64,000 nt of DNA from the NCBI GenBank assembly GCA_054601695.1, contig BAAHQB010000222.1:248001-312000 (forward strand). Reading direction: 5' to 3'. The notes below the pieces were generated by a model, which saw only the letters and a list, made by a program, of their open reading frames with translations, was not told the DNA's origin and searched no databases. A program made the translations under genes and the position numbers. How positions within the stretch are numbered: the first letter of the stretch is position 1; each line of letters opens with the position of its first letter. This DNA comes from Amorphochlora amoebiformis. Taxonomy: Eukaryota > Cercozoa > Chlorarachniophyceae. Shown in pieces: positions 1 to 36,835 of this stretch.

Positions 1-14397
<14,397 letters not shown>

Positions 14398-15220
14398 ATA
14401 AAGAAGTCGACTCTCATGAAGTTTTAATTTCACCTAAATGTATCATTTTTCAGAATATCTGGAGATGAAAGCCAAATACCTAGTTACATACAATAGTAGA
14501 GTACATGATACGTATACATGTCACTGAGCGATTCTAAGCTATCAATTTCTACAAAATAGACTGAGTATACGTACGTAAACCATCACTGATATCCGTCATT
14601 ATGATACATAGCATGTATGTATACCCTAGTCATATATACGTACGCACTACGGTACATATATATACTTATATCGTCATACACATATTGCATTTATGAAGTT
14701 CGAAAGTTTACGAAAACATGATGCGAACTTTTATAAGCGGTAAATATATCGATGAAATGTTCAAATCATATGGAACGTATACGTATCATGCTGATACGAT
14801 ACGTATCAAGGTAGTTATGATAGGATACGTATCATGGTGTCACTCAGGATACGATACGTATGTATCATGCTATTCATGATACGATACGCTAGATACGTAC
14901 CATCAAAATGCAAATAAAGTTCACTTATGTTTGTCTGCGTGCCGGTATGCATCATGCTAGTACGCACGTATACTGTCAGCCGAGTCATGAGTGTACAATT
15001 GTACTACTTTTGTAATCAAAATTACCATATCACGGTCAGAGATACAGAGATAGTCCGGTGTGCTAGATACGTACTTGCGGCGCGCGCAACATAGTATCGA
15101 TCTATAGAGTATACACTCTAGACACTAGCTAGATACGTCTAGTACACATATCTAGTATATACTAGATATATACATATGTATATACTAGTATGTATGAAGT
15201 ATATATCTAGTATATATCTA

Positions 15221-15291
<71 letters not shown>

Positions 15292-15648
15292 TAGATATAA
15301 ATCATTAGGATACTAGAACCATCATACAGACCATGCGACTAGATCTTGTAGATCTGCGATGGGTAGATACATGATCTAGATACTAGAGATAATCTAGATA
15401 ATCTAGATCTAGAGATGATGATCTACCCGAACTTCACTAGTTCAACTTACAATCTAGATATTTTTTTGATATTTGATAGATGGTAAATTTCGGCAAAAAA
15501 TAAAGAATAATTCTGAACAAACAGAACATACACTAGATACAATTACTACTGTCAAACCCTCAGATTCAAAGAGTGTTAGTCGAATCCCGCTTCCCAGATA
15601 TGCATAATTGAGGCGAGGGGTTTCATCCGTCGCAGAACAAAGTTTACT
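14398..15648. other. Convergent intergenic region, palindrome- and CTAG-rich
   Basis: Lies between the stop of SBNO (+) and the stop of the lipase gene (-). At 14770-14915 it holds a cluster of GATACGTATC and GATACGATACG palindromic words. From about 15060 to 15450 it is dense in CTAG (CTAGATAC, TCTAGTATATA). A (TA)n run lies at 15221-15291. I see no coding exon. Confidence 0.6.
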
Positions 15649-15772
15649 TTACTCACAAACGAATTTTGCCTTGTAATACATCCGCCAAATCGATTGGTCA
15701 TTGATGACGTTCCTGAGAAATCAGAAGGATGAGGGAGGATGGTTATATATATATATATATATTATATTATAT

Positions 15773-15810
<38 letters not shown>

Positions 15811-15949
15811 TGTATATTAAATATGTAATATATATATATATATATATATATATGTTAATATGGTACCCGAGGTGAAACCCTTGGGCAGCTTCGTAAATGT
15901 CTTCCAAGTATTTGTCGACTACGTGGTGATCGAGAAGGAGCAATTCTGA

Positions 15950-15995
<46 letters not shown>

Positions 15996-16144
15996 TCAAT
16001 ACATAACGCATTTTCCAACATATCTACATATACAGTTTCTCAAATGCATTTTATCACATATTTTTCCACCTGTGACTGGGGTTCCAAAGTTCCAGTCAGA
16101 TACCCAATATACCTCCTCGGTACCCAACTGTACCCTAAAAATGC

Positions 16145-16184
<40 letters not shown>

Positions 16185-16323
16185 ATATATGTATATAATA
16201 TATATATATATATATATATACATACACATATATATACATATACATACATGTATATATTACCATTCTCCTTCTTTAGATCTCTAGAACACACACACACACA
16301 TATAATATATATATATTATATAC

Positions 16324-16371
<48 letters not shown>

Positions 16372-16488
16372 TATATGTATATATGTACATATTTACCATC
16401 CTCCTTCTTTAGATCTCGAGAACAAGGTCCAAAATTTCCATGTCCATTTCCAATTCCACTGCCTATATGTATGTATCTATATTATATA

Positions 16489-16527
<39 letters not shown>

Positions 16528-16764
16528 AAATGCATGTGTTGTATGTACGCATGTACTAAGCGAACGATCTTACTTGATGCGAATAGCCTGACCAACATGT
16601 CCGAATCCCCAGGAAGCGTAAGGTAGAGAAGTCACGTAATCTCCCTGGTTAGCCTAATTATTTCAGAAGTCAAAAATAGAGTTAACGGTTACTGCTAGGG
16701 CTGAATACTAGTCTCCTGATTATGATCGGTCTGGATTTTAAATTTTACAAATCTTATGTGTGAA

Positions 16765-16821
<57 letters not shown>

Positions 16822-16872
16822 ATGTCGTAAGTATATATACATGTATATGACATAAACCCATATATATGCACA

Positions 16873-16936
<64 letters not shown>

Positions 16937-17089
16937 CATTTTTTACCCATCGCAGGCAGTGCAAAATACCCTTGTTACAGTAATGATTGTTCATTTCGTC
17001 CGCCAGGCCTGGAATTCGTGTACGACTTAGGGTTTAGGTAATGGTGGTGTGAGCGGGGTTGGGTTTTGTTTACTTAACATGGAATCATT

Positions 17090-17133
<44 letters not shown>

Positions 17134-17322
17134 AAGAAATCTATAACTATTATATATCTACCAGATATATATATATATATAGGAATCGAGAGAAGTGAAG
17201 GGTAAGGCGAGGGTTAGGATTACCTTTGGAAAGTGCTCGAGCTGCCCCAAAAGTTGCGATACGGACGTTCGTAAACCTTTATAGAGTTGAAAAATTCACG
17301 AAACAAGAAATATATACACATA

Positions 17323-17365
<43 letters not shown>

Positions 17366-17817
17366 ATATATATATACGTATGTATGTATTCAAATGTTTA
17401 AGTTACATACATATCTTACGTAATATCATGGGTGGTAAAAAAACTAATTCCCAAACACATATATTTAAGACCAGAATACATTTCCACAACCAGGATACAG
17501 CATACTCTCATATAAAATCATTGACCCCTAACATCTTAACCCTAGGTTTGTTACGTACCCCCACTTGCGAACGAGAAAATACGCAGTGATGTCCGCGATC
17601 GCTCCGCCTAGGTGCGTTAACAGTTTATTATTTTGATATCGTGACGGACATTTAGTGTATGCGTAGCCTAGGTGGTTGAGGAATTATTTTGATATCTTGA
17701 TGCAAATTTAGTGTATGCGTAGTCTAGGTGTGTTAATATATTATTTTGATATCTTGATGTGTGTACATTTAGTGTATGCGTATTAAAGTGGGGGTACATT
17801 TGAATGTGCACCGTATG

Positions 17818-17872
<55 letters not shown>

Positions 17873-17927
17873 TGATGTACATATAGTGTATGCGTATTGG
17901 AGTGGGGGGTATATTTGAACGTGTATC

Positions 17928-17965
<38 letters not shown>

Positions 17966-18034
17966 CATATTGAATATACATTTAGCGTATGCGTATGAGA
18001 GTGGGGTTTATATTTAAATGTGTATCGTGTGTAC

Positions 18035-18099
<65 letters not shown>

Positions 18100-18176
18100 T
18101 ACCTTGAGAATGGCCGACAACTACGATTCGCTTATCTTTTCGGTTTCCACTTCTCGCGAAGAAATGGTCTGAGTAT

Positions 18177-18214
<38 letters not shown>

Positions 18215-18423
18215 ACATTATTTGATATCTTCACTTACCTTTGAGTCCGCCAGGAAACGCTTTGTCAAATTTCCTGATGTAGATATTATATATATATATA
18301 TATATATAGAAATAAGAAGGAAAAAAGACATGATATGTATATATATATATATACATCTTACAGGAAATAATCCATAAATCCTCTGTGGATGAACCCATGG
18401 GTCAAATGTGATGTCGACTGAAA

Positions 18424-18493
<70 letters not shown>

Positions 18494-18727
18494 AATATAT
18501 GTATATATATATACATATATGTATATGTATATATATATATATACATATATACATGTATTGATAAAAACATATATAAACGACTGTGTATGTATATAATACG
18601 CACACATACATACATACATATATACATACATATATATATATATATACATATATATATATTATGCAGTATATTTGTAAAGAATTATGTAAGTATGTAGCAG
18701 CGGACACATAAATATATATAATACATG

Positions 18728-18767
<40 letters not shown>

Positions 18768-18854
18768 GTCAATATGTAAGGATTATGTACGTATGTAGTA
18801 GCGAGCGGACATACAAATGTATATAACACAGTGTATATCTATATACATAAATAC

Positions 18855-18885
<31 letters not shown>

Positions 18886-18968
18886 ATATATATATTTATT
18901 TAAATATATATACATAATATGTCTATATGTAAGGATTTCTGTACGAATGTACCGGGGCGGACATACAG

Positions 18969-19052
<84 letters not shown>

Positions 19053-19075
19053 GTATGTATATGTATGTGTATATG

Positions 19076-19156
<81 letters not shown>

Positions 19157-19171
19157 ATGTATATGTATGTG

Positions 19172-19233
<62 letters not shown>

Positions 19234-19289
19234 TATAATGTGTCTATATGTAAGGATTTCTGTACGTATGTACCGGGGCGGACATACAG

Positions 19290-19320
<31 letters not shown>

Positions 19321-19377
19321 GTGTGTGTACCGGGCGGAAGTCAAGGTTGGCCACCACATCCTTTACATCAGAGAAAT

Positions 19378-19429
<52 letters not shown>

Positions 19430-19542
19430 TATTGTATGTATACATATTGTTATATTCACATTTTTTTTTTGGAGAATTTCCGTAATTGAATTGATTTTTT
19501 ATGCTACATATTTAGTAAGTGCACATTCATGGATTATATATA

Positions 19543-19589
<47 letters not shown>

Positions 19590-19720
19590 CATATATATAC
19601 CGTTCCACGAGCGACGAAAAAGATCTGATGAGGAGAATTGATCAACATGGCCTGGGGACCGACACCGCCCCTTAAATAAAAATACAGAATATTATTTTTA
19701 GTATCCATATTTGTATCATG

Positions 19721-19759
<39 letters not shown>

Positions 19760-20052
19760 CATATGTATATATACATAATGTGAGAGAGCAAACAGTAGTA
19801 GAGAGAAGAGAATAAAAGCGAAACAATCAAGGAAAATAAGGAGGACAGGGATAAAAGCGAAACAATCAAAAAGAATGACGCGAGAGAGAGAAAGGGAAGG
19901 GGAGGGGGGAATGAGGTAGGAAACGAGATAAGGAGAGGAGTAAACTGAAAAGAAACTCGAGTCGTCAGACGGTGAGGGAAGAGTATAATTTTACATTGGA
20001 CTGTAGGTTTCAACTTTGTAGTTTGGATCTTTAGTGTAAGTGGGGTATCTGG

Positions 20053-20087
<35 letters not shown>

Positions 20088-20102
20088 TTATACATACATA
20101 CG

Positions 20103-20160
<58 letters not shown>

Positions 20161-20563
20161 GTATTGTCTGGTAGATATTATATATATATATGTATACATA
20201 TATATATATATATAGTATAAAGGTATAAAGATATATATAATATACATATATAGGTATATACATATACATATATATATATATACAATATCGCCTGGTAGAT
20301 ATACATATATATATATATATATAAATACAAAAATATACTCAGTAGGGGCTCTCGTCGGGTGTCTTGTTGGTCTGGGCTTACTCTTTGCCGTCAACCTATT
20401 TTCGATAAAAATGTCACTCTTAAAAACGACCCAACCCGTTGAATCTTGGGAAAAAATATGATGCCTCTCCTTTTCAGGCTAAATTGAGCATTAAATCATC
20501 TGTACACCCCACCCTCCTCTTTGACTGTTATAACTCTCTTTCGATAAGTAATTTACAGGCGAC

Positions 20564-20614
<51 letters not shown>

Positions 20615-20832
20615 GTATGTGATATATATATATATATATATATTTAAATGAGAGTGTATAAATCTAAACATATTACACTTGAGTGAACGCCTGGTGCTCC
20701 CCAGAGTTTTTCAGAGATTCGTCGATTTTGGCGGTTGCGCTGGATTTAACCGTTTCGCTAGATTTAGTTTTACTCGTTTCGGTGAATGCCATGGCTTCAG
20801 CCTGTATGCATACAAATCAATGGAAGTAAATC

Positions 20833-20874
<42 letters not shown>

Positions 20875-20962
20875 TATATATACACATATTATGTATTTAA
20901 GCATATACATATACATATACATATATTATGTATTTAAGCATATACATATGCATATACATATA

Positions 20963-21037
<75 letters not shown>

Positions 21038-21057
21038 TGTGTGTGTGTGGATATATA

Positions 21058-21106
<49 letters not shown>

Positions 21107-21205
21107 ACAATGAGATGTATATATTCTTATGTAGACATATAAGATATACCATCTCGAGAAAGCCAGCCGGGATAGGGACTTGGTGGCCTGTGCATATGTA
21201 AGAAT

Positions 21206-21255
<50 letters not shown>

Positions 21256-21807
21256 CACATATAACAAATACATACATATATAGGGGAAAGGAAAACATGT
21301 AGAAAAAGAGTGAAAGGAGAGAGCGAAATAGATGTACAAGAGAGAGACAGAAAGAAGAGGGAGAAGAGCGAGGAGGGAGGGGGATATCGATACCCTTATA
21401 ATTTTCGGGCTCAGCGTGATGCACGAGTATGTGGTCGTGCATCTGAATCAGGCGAGTTAGCCATTGTCCTTTCTGATAAATACATGAATCGATCAATGTA
21501 CTACTACTATGTAACTTACACGACCGAAAAGATGCAACTTACACGACCGAAAAGATGTGAATACAAAAACTTGTGTGTGGTATTTTTCGTACTCATGAAG
21601 GGGAAACTTACATCTGTGTATGGGAATGTGACACAAAGAAGGATGGTATAGGAGAGAGGCCGAAAGTGGATTTTGAGGGAGATGAGAGAAAAAGAGAGTG
21701 TACGTTCGGAAAAGAAGGGCAGAGGTTGACATTCTCCGGTGTGAATCCTTTGCCATATTGGTCGTGGGTATAAACAGACTGGTGGATTACGATATGTATA
21801 AATATAT

Positions 21808-21858
<51 letters not shown>

Positions 21859-21947
21859 TATATATTTATATATATATATATATATGAAAAACACCTTCGC
21901 GAGGGCCGCATCAAAAACTCCGAGTTTGAAGATCAAATCCCTAATGT

Positions 21948-21987
<40 letters not shown>

Positions 21988-22765
21988 CGTAGAAACTAAG
22001 TAAATATCTGCTGTGTGTCAAAGTACACTAATACATATACCAAAATATATCTGCTGCATGTGAAAGTACAATACAGCTGTACACTGGACCGGACCTTGAC
22101 ACTCTATCCTTCTCTAAGAAAAGAATGCCACACGCTACAAAGTGCTTCAGATTAATTTCGAAGTCGCCCAACCGTACAAATCACAAGAACATCCGCAAAG
22201 ATCCAAACCAAGAACATTTCATTGCGGTACAGCACTCACCTCAGCGCTTACAGCCGCCATCGCACCGGTGAAGGGGTGTGCTGTGTGGTTTGCAGGAATC
22301 CCCGGGGTTAACGGTATTTGTCAGGGACTCCGCGATTCGTTTCGGGGAATACCCGGGATTGTGATATTTTTAGGATTGTCATATTTTTTCGCAAAGTACT
22401 TGGATTCCGATTTTGATCCGAGGCTTGCAATGGTCGGGTTGTTCGAAGTGTGTTCGAGGTGATATAGAGGGGGGATAGGAGACGTGTAAATATGTACATT
22501 CGGTATTAATAGAAGGAGATACATGTGCAGATGGGGGGGGAAGGATAAAAACCCCAGTGTAAATGTTTACACGGGGGTTTGTAGGGGTTTGTGGAACTTG
22601 GATTCGGGTGGTGATGCACACCCACAGACATAGAGAGATAACAGAGATGTGCCCAATTGTTTGTAGATACCGAGTGGACGAAGGAGAGTACCATCGGACG
22701 TGCCCCGATGCCTTGTCCTCTTGCTCTTCAAGCTGAAATCTGTTTATGTCATATAAAGAAATATT

Positions 22766-22812
<47 letters not shown>

Positions 22813-22987
22813 TCGTATGTTATTTTGGTATAAAGGCGCATAAGGGGAGAGTACAGAATTGAGAAGAAGTGAGAGATAGTCGGATTTTGGGAGTTACTCT
22901 TTTTGAAATTGCTGCATGTAACTGATGTTTTTGGATTGAAGGGCGAATTTGAACGCCTGAGTATAGTAGATACATACAGTGTTTGTA

Positions 22988-23031
<44 letters not shown>

Positions 23032-23117
23032 ATATATATATATTATGAAGTTTTCAGAATGGTGAGTATATACCTCTTCCATGGGTTGAAACTTTTTGTA
23101 AAACTCCTCAACCTGGT

Positions 23118-23174
<57 letters not shown>

Positions 23175-23559
23175 TGTATATATGTAAAGAGGATAAAGAG
23201 GAGAAATTTAACCTCGGCCGGCTCATATGATTTTTCATGCAATTGCTCGGATTCTAGGTGTAGGTTGGAGTTGAGGCCTAACTCCGGGTCGGTAACTTTC
23301 AAAGCCGAAGTATTTGGTGAAATCTTTGCGTCAAGGGCATCCTATATTGCATGCAATATAATATATGGGTACAGCTAAAGGATTTTATCGTTGCAACTAA
23401 TAGAACCAATCAATCTTCAATAAAGATATCGTACCCCAACCCAAACGTAGTTTCATCACTGCAATTCTAAACCCTGATTCTTACGTGAGCACTTCGATTC
23501 TGCACGCCAGTTTGCAACGCCAGCACTGCCATCCAGCTAAAAATCGCTTGAAACTTCAT
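15649..23559 (-). CDS. Secreted lipase class 3 (PF01764-type) protein
   Basis: 27 exons, 1758 nt, 585 residues: 23559-23485, 23341-23213, 23112-23074, 22956-22898, 22732-22692, 22113-22041, 21940-21895, 21778-21704, 21472-21394, 21187-21150, 20801-20679, 20478-20339, 20048-19995, 19670-19601, 19360-19331, 18417-18362, 18273-18239, 18168-18103, 17607-17559, 17276-17224, 17008-16947, 16653-16574, 16458-16397, 16134-16070, 16023-16008, 15945-15867, 15712-15649. The first exon is a signal peptide ([16 protein letters not shown]) starting at ATG 23559. About 250 unrecognised residues follow, then the alpha/beta-hydrolase: oxyanion segment [23 protein letters not shown], nucleophile elbow [20 protein letters not shown], Asp in GDYVTSLP, His in DHHVVDKYL. 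The triad is therefore complete, and an active secreted or vesicular acyl-ester hydrolase is likely. Weakest part: the frame across 16134-16008. Confidence 0.85.
16261..16280 (-). pseudogene. Decayed duplicate of the lipase exon 3' end
   Basis: A 20-nt stretch plus donor repeats the last bases and donor of the 16458-16397 exon (RDLKKEDG versus DLKKENG), 28 of 30 bases alike. Spliced after the intact exon it would run into a stop. Used instead of it, entry phase 2 and exit phase 1 are the same, so a mutually exclusive use cannot be excluded. Confidence 0.45.
17608..18102. repeat. Lipase intron with about 80-bp minisatellite
   Basis: Five imperfect copies share the core TTTAGTGTATGCGTA at about 17653, 17712, 17770, 17890 and 17981. 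The first three are preceded by TTATTTTGATATC; the last three are followed by AGTGGGG..TTTGAA..GTGTATCGTAT and a (TA)n run. The whole array lies within one intron. Confidence 0.75.
18418..19330. repeat. Lipase intron with four copies of a 50-55-bp repeat
   Basis: Copies at about 18664, 18766, 18920 and 19236 share TATATGTAAGGAT..GTACG.ATGTA..GCGGACATACA and are separated by (TA)n and (TGTATG)n. The two copies at 18920 and 19236 are almost identical. Confidence 0.7.
22114..22691 (-). other. Largest TA-poor lipase intron (no exon accepted)
   Basis: The exons on both sides join in phase 1 without anything between them. The segment has near-average base composition and open frames on both strands, but no combination of acceptor, donor and phase that fits the chain. 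Confidence 0.5.
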
Positions 23560-24049
23560 TCTTTCCGAGGATCAATTGGAGAGGAAGGAGTCGGTCCGAA
23601 TCTAAGCCCTGCTGGCCTTCGATCTGGTAGGCTGGTAGCGAAAGCCAATAGGGTTTCTGACGGATGAAAATTATTTAACGTTTCATCTACAATTTATATT
23701 ATGGTGGGATTCTTAAAGACTCGATACTAGGGAGAAACGTAGAAACGGAAGGAAAGTCATTAATTATCATATTATTATGCTGCAATTATTATGCATGGAT
23801 GATTCAGAAATGATAAATTGCTCTTAAGGAAGAAGTAATAATATAGTATAGATTAAAAAGTAGTTTTCTGTCGGTTTCGCAAATTTGATCATTGAACACT
23901 ATGGACAGGCATTAATATTAATAGAGACATGATGAGGAGAATTGGTTTCACGTTTCGTTTATAACAGCCAAAATGAAAACGATTATAATCTTCGACCCAC
24001 CCACAGGCCCACAGCCTCCCAACACCCCACCCGAGAGCGTCAACGTAAC
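23560..24049. promoter_or_regulatory. Divergent promoter of lipase (-) and M35-like (+) genes
   Basis: 490 bp between two outward-facing start codons, each opening a signal-peptide exon. It is one of the few stretches of the window without any long (TA)n array; it is AT-rich in mixed sequence (TTAATTATCATATTATTATG). No single binding site is convincing. Confidence 0.55.
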
Positions 24050-33962
<9,913 letters not shown>

Positions 33963-34040
33963 ATGTTGTGAAAGAAAACACACAATTAAGAAAAAGGTTG
34001 GTGAAAAAAACTCAAAGAGGGCGAGCACAAGCTTCTTTTG

Positions 34041-34095
<55 letters not shown>

Positions 34096-34180
34096 CTCTT
34101 TAAGTCATTTTCCAAAGATTTACGCAATATAGTAGTAAAAGATGTGTGTTATTTGTAGATGTGTATGGATAGATGTATAT

Positions 34181-34226
<46 letters not shown>

Positions 34227-34448
34227 ATGTGTATGTGTACATATATTGTATATATACTTGAGAGCATAGGAATAAACACGATATGATATAGCACGTAATA
34301 TACGTTACAGATATATATATATGTATATATGTATATATATATATATAAAATATATATATATATATAGTGTCTGTATGTAGGTGAGCAAATGTCGGATTTT
34401 AGTGTAATGAGAGATACATCTAAGGAGAAAAGTGTATTGAAATCATGT

Positions 34449-34490
<42 letters not shown>

Positions 34491-35195
34491 TATATTTGTA
34501 TGCATATATTCGTGTAGGTATATTCAAGGTAAGAAAATTTGAATTCCGACTTTTTTGGGCCGTGGGACATAGATACATCTTCCGCAGGCCCTACTAACCT
34601 GCCCGTCCAGAAAGATGGTGCGATTAAAAATGCCGATATATTCCGCGAGCCGATCCATACTATATCTAGATATCCGAGTTGTTGGGTCAGTGACAACTTA
34701 CTAGACTTAGTTTGTATCGTTGCCTTCTATAATTTCCTAAATATATTCAATCAGTGTTAATATAGGTAATCATGACGTCATAAGATAGACTAGATAGAGG
34801 CTTTTTTACTAGTTTTATCTTAGGTTAATTTAACTTAGTTATAGTCTAGTATAGTACATATGTATGTACTAGATGTACTACGATACTCTCAGATACTAGA
34901 GATACTAGAATCTACTACTAGTATAATTTATATCTAGTATCAAGAGTATATATCATGATACATATACTAGATATAATAATATCTAGAATATAATGTCATA
35001 TGTATAGTATATCTCGTGTGTATATATATTATATATATCCTAGTATCTAGTATATACTCTAGATACTAGATATATATATACATTGTCAGATTGTATATAT
35101 ATCTATATATATGTGTATCCTAGATGTCTAGATCTAGTAGGTATATGTAAAATTGTATAACATATTATATTATACTAGATCTAGTAGGTACATAC

Positions 35196-35241
<46 letters not shown>

Positions 35242-35325
35242 CATTAGTTATACACATATACACATACACACATATATACATGTATATACTCTAGATACTA
35301 AAGTATATTTATAAAATATACTATA

Positions 35326-35368
<43 letters not shown>

Positions 35369-35432
35369 TAATATTATATCATTTAATATAACATTGTATT
35401 CGTACACGATACATATCTGGGATATACATATA

Positions 35433-35478
<46 letters not shown>

Positions 35479-35500
35479 AACCATATATAATTTTATAATT

Positions 35501-35554
<54 letters not shown>

Positions 35555-35760
35555 ATAAAATATATTTGTCTGTGTGTGTGTATCCCCGTGAATAGACTCA
35601 AACGCTTCGCAAAGACCAAAAAAGCACACGTGTGGATCGGCGTTTTCAGAAGGCGTGAAGCCTGAGCGAATTATAGATCTCCGATGGGCCTCAGGTTGAT
35701 ATCCATTGACGTAGCGCCGGCAGCCACGGTTGCCAATCGGTCCCCCAAAGCCGGCACGAC
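33963..35760. other. Intergenic region downstream of the M35-like gene
   Basis: 33963-34500 is mainly TA and TG microsatellite. 34520-34758 has an open frame on + (..DFFGPWDIDTSSAGP..) with no clear splice sites or ATG, so it is not called. 34790-35470 is exceptionally rich in CTAG (TACTAGATCTAGTAG, ATCTAGTATATA) and (TA)n. 35580-35760 is GC-richer mixed sequence just upstream of the CACGTG cluster. Confidence 0.5.
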
Positions 35761-35768
35761 CATAAGGA

Positions 35769-35841
35769 CACGTGTCCGCATAATTTGACACGTGTTCTTT
35801 CGGCGGGATTTAAACACGTGTCGATTCAATCCTTACACGTG
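35769..35841. promoter_or_regulatory. Cluster of four phased CACGTG (G-box/E-box) sites
   Basis: CACGTG occurs at 35769, 35789, 35815 and 35836, each in an ACACGTGT context, starts 20, 26 and 21 bp apart. The last ends 12 bp before the ATG of the following + gene. A fifth lies at 35627. CACGTG is the classical site of bHLH/bZIP-type factors; a role here is inferred from position and repetition. Confidence 0.65.
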
Positions 35842-35852
35842 TCAATGTCTCG

Positions 35853-36734
35853 ATGACGTTGCTGTTGTTGACCCACCCCCTCGTTTGGCCATGGGTGCTC
35901 TTTGGGGGAATTTTGGGGGTGGGGTTGGGGATTTTAGCTGCGGATAGCCGAGGTATCTCTCTCCTTCTCTCTTTTTTTCCCCTCTCTCTATCTTTTTTTC
36001 CTCTTCCCCCCCCCATGCCTTGTCATTTCTCGAAAATATCGTATTCATGCAGCATTTCGGCTGGTAGTCCGGTCCGGCCCACCGGTAGTATGCTAGGAGG
36101 TGATGAACTCCGGTGGCGCAGTGGTGTAGTACTCCATGGTTGGTTGTTGCAGCGCAGTTGTGTTGTAGTCCATGGTTGGCTAATGTAGCGCAGTGGTGTA
36201 GGAGTCCATGGTTGGCTTGTTGTCCGATTGGATTTTGACGGATGATGAGGGGAGATTCTTATATATCCACACAAACAATATAATATATATATAAATATAC
36301 ATATATATGTATGTACACATACGCACATATACATACATACAAACATATACTTACAAATGTAAAAAGTCAATGATACATATATACATACACACACATACAC
36401 ATACATACATACAAACAAACATACACCTACATAATATATACATGATGACATATTTTGTATAAATTGACATATTTTGTACAAATTAGCACTAATAAAACTT
36501 GCCACAAATCAGCTGAAATAGGAGGTTGGGTACTGGTTGCGTTGGGGGGGGGGGGCATGATTGTTGTTGGAATATTTCTCTTGGTTTGTCTGGCGTTAGG
36601 TAATTTATATATATATATGTGTGTGTGTATATGTGTATATATGTATATGTGTGTATGTATGTATGTGTGTATGTATGTATGTGTGTATGTATGTATGTAT
36701 GTGTGTGTATATATATGCATATGTATATATATAT

Positions 36735-36772
<38 letters not shown>

Positions 36773-36798
36773 AAAACAGTCACATATAATATATATAC

Positions 36799-36835
<37 letters not shown>

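Noticed and set aside
16409-17280. Plus-strand gene (exons at 16409, 16556, 16969 and 17182, ..[14 protein letters not shown]..)
   Set aside because: The frames look coding, but the minus strand of the same segments gives successive lipase motifs with matching phases, so this is a shadow.
22142-22462. 106-residue hydrophobic plus-strand ORF
   Set aside because: It lies in a lipase intron, with no splice or start support and no recognisable family.
35468-35791. Minus-strand ORF (..YADTCPYGRAGFGGPIGNRG..)
   Set aside because: No splice sites or partner exons; it overlaps the CACGTG cluster and promoter of the + gene.
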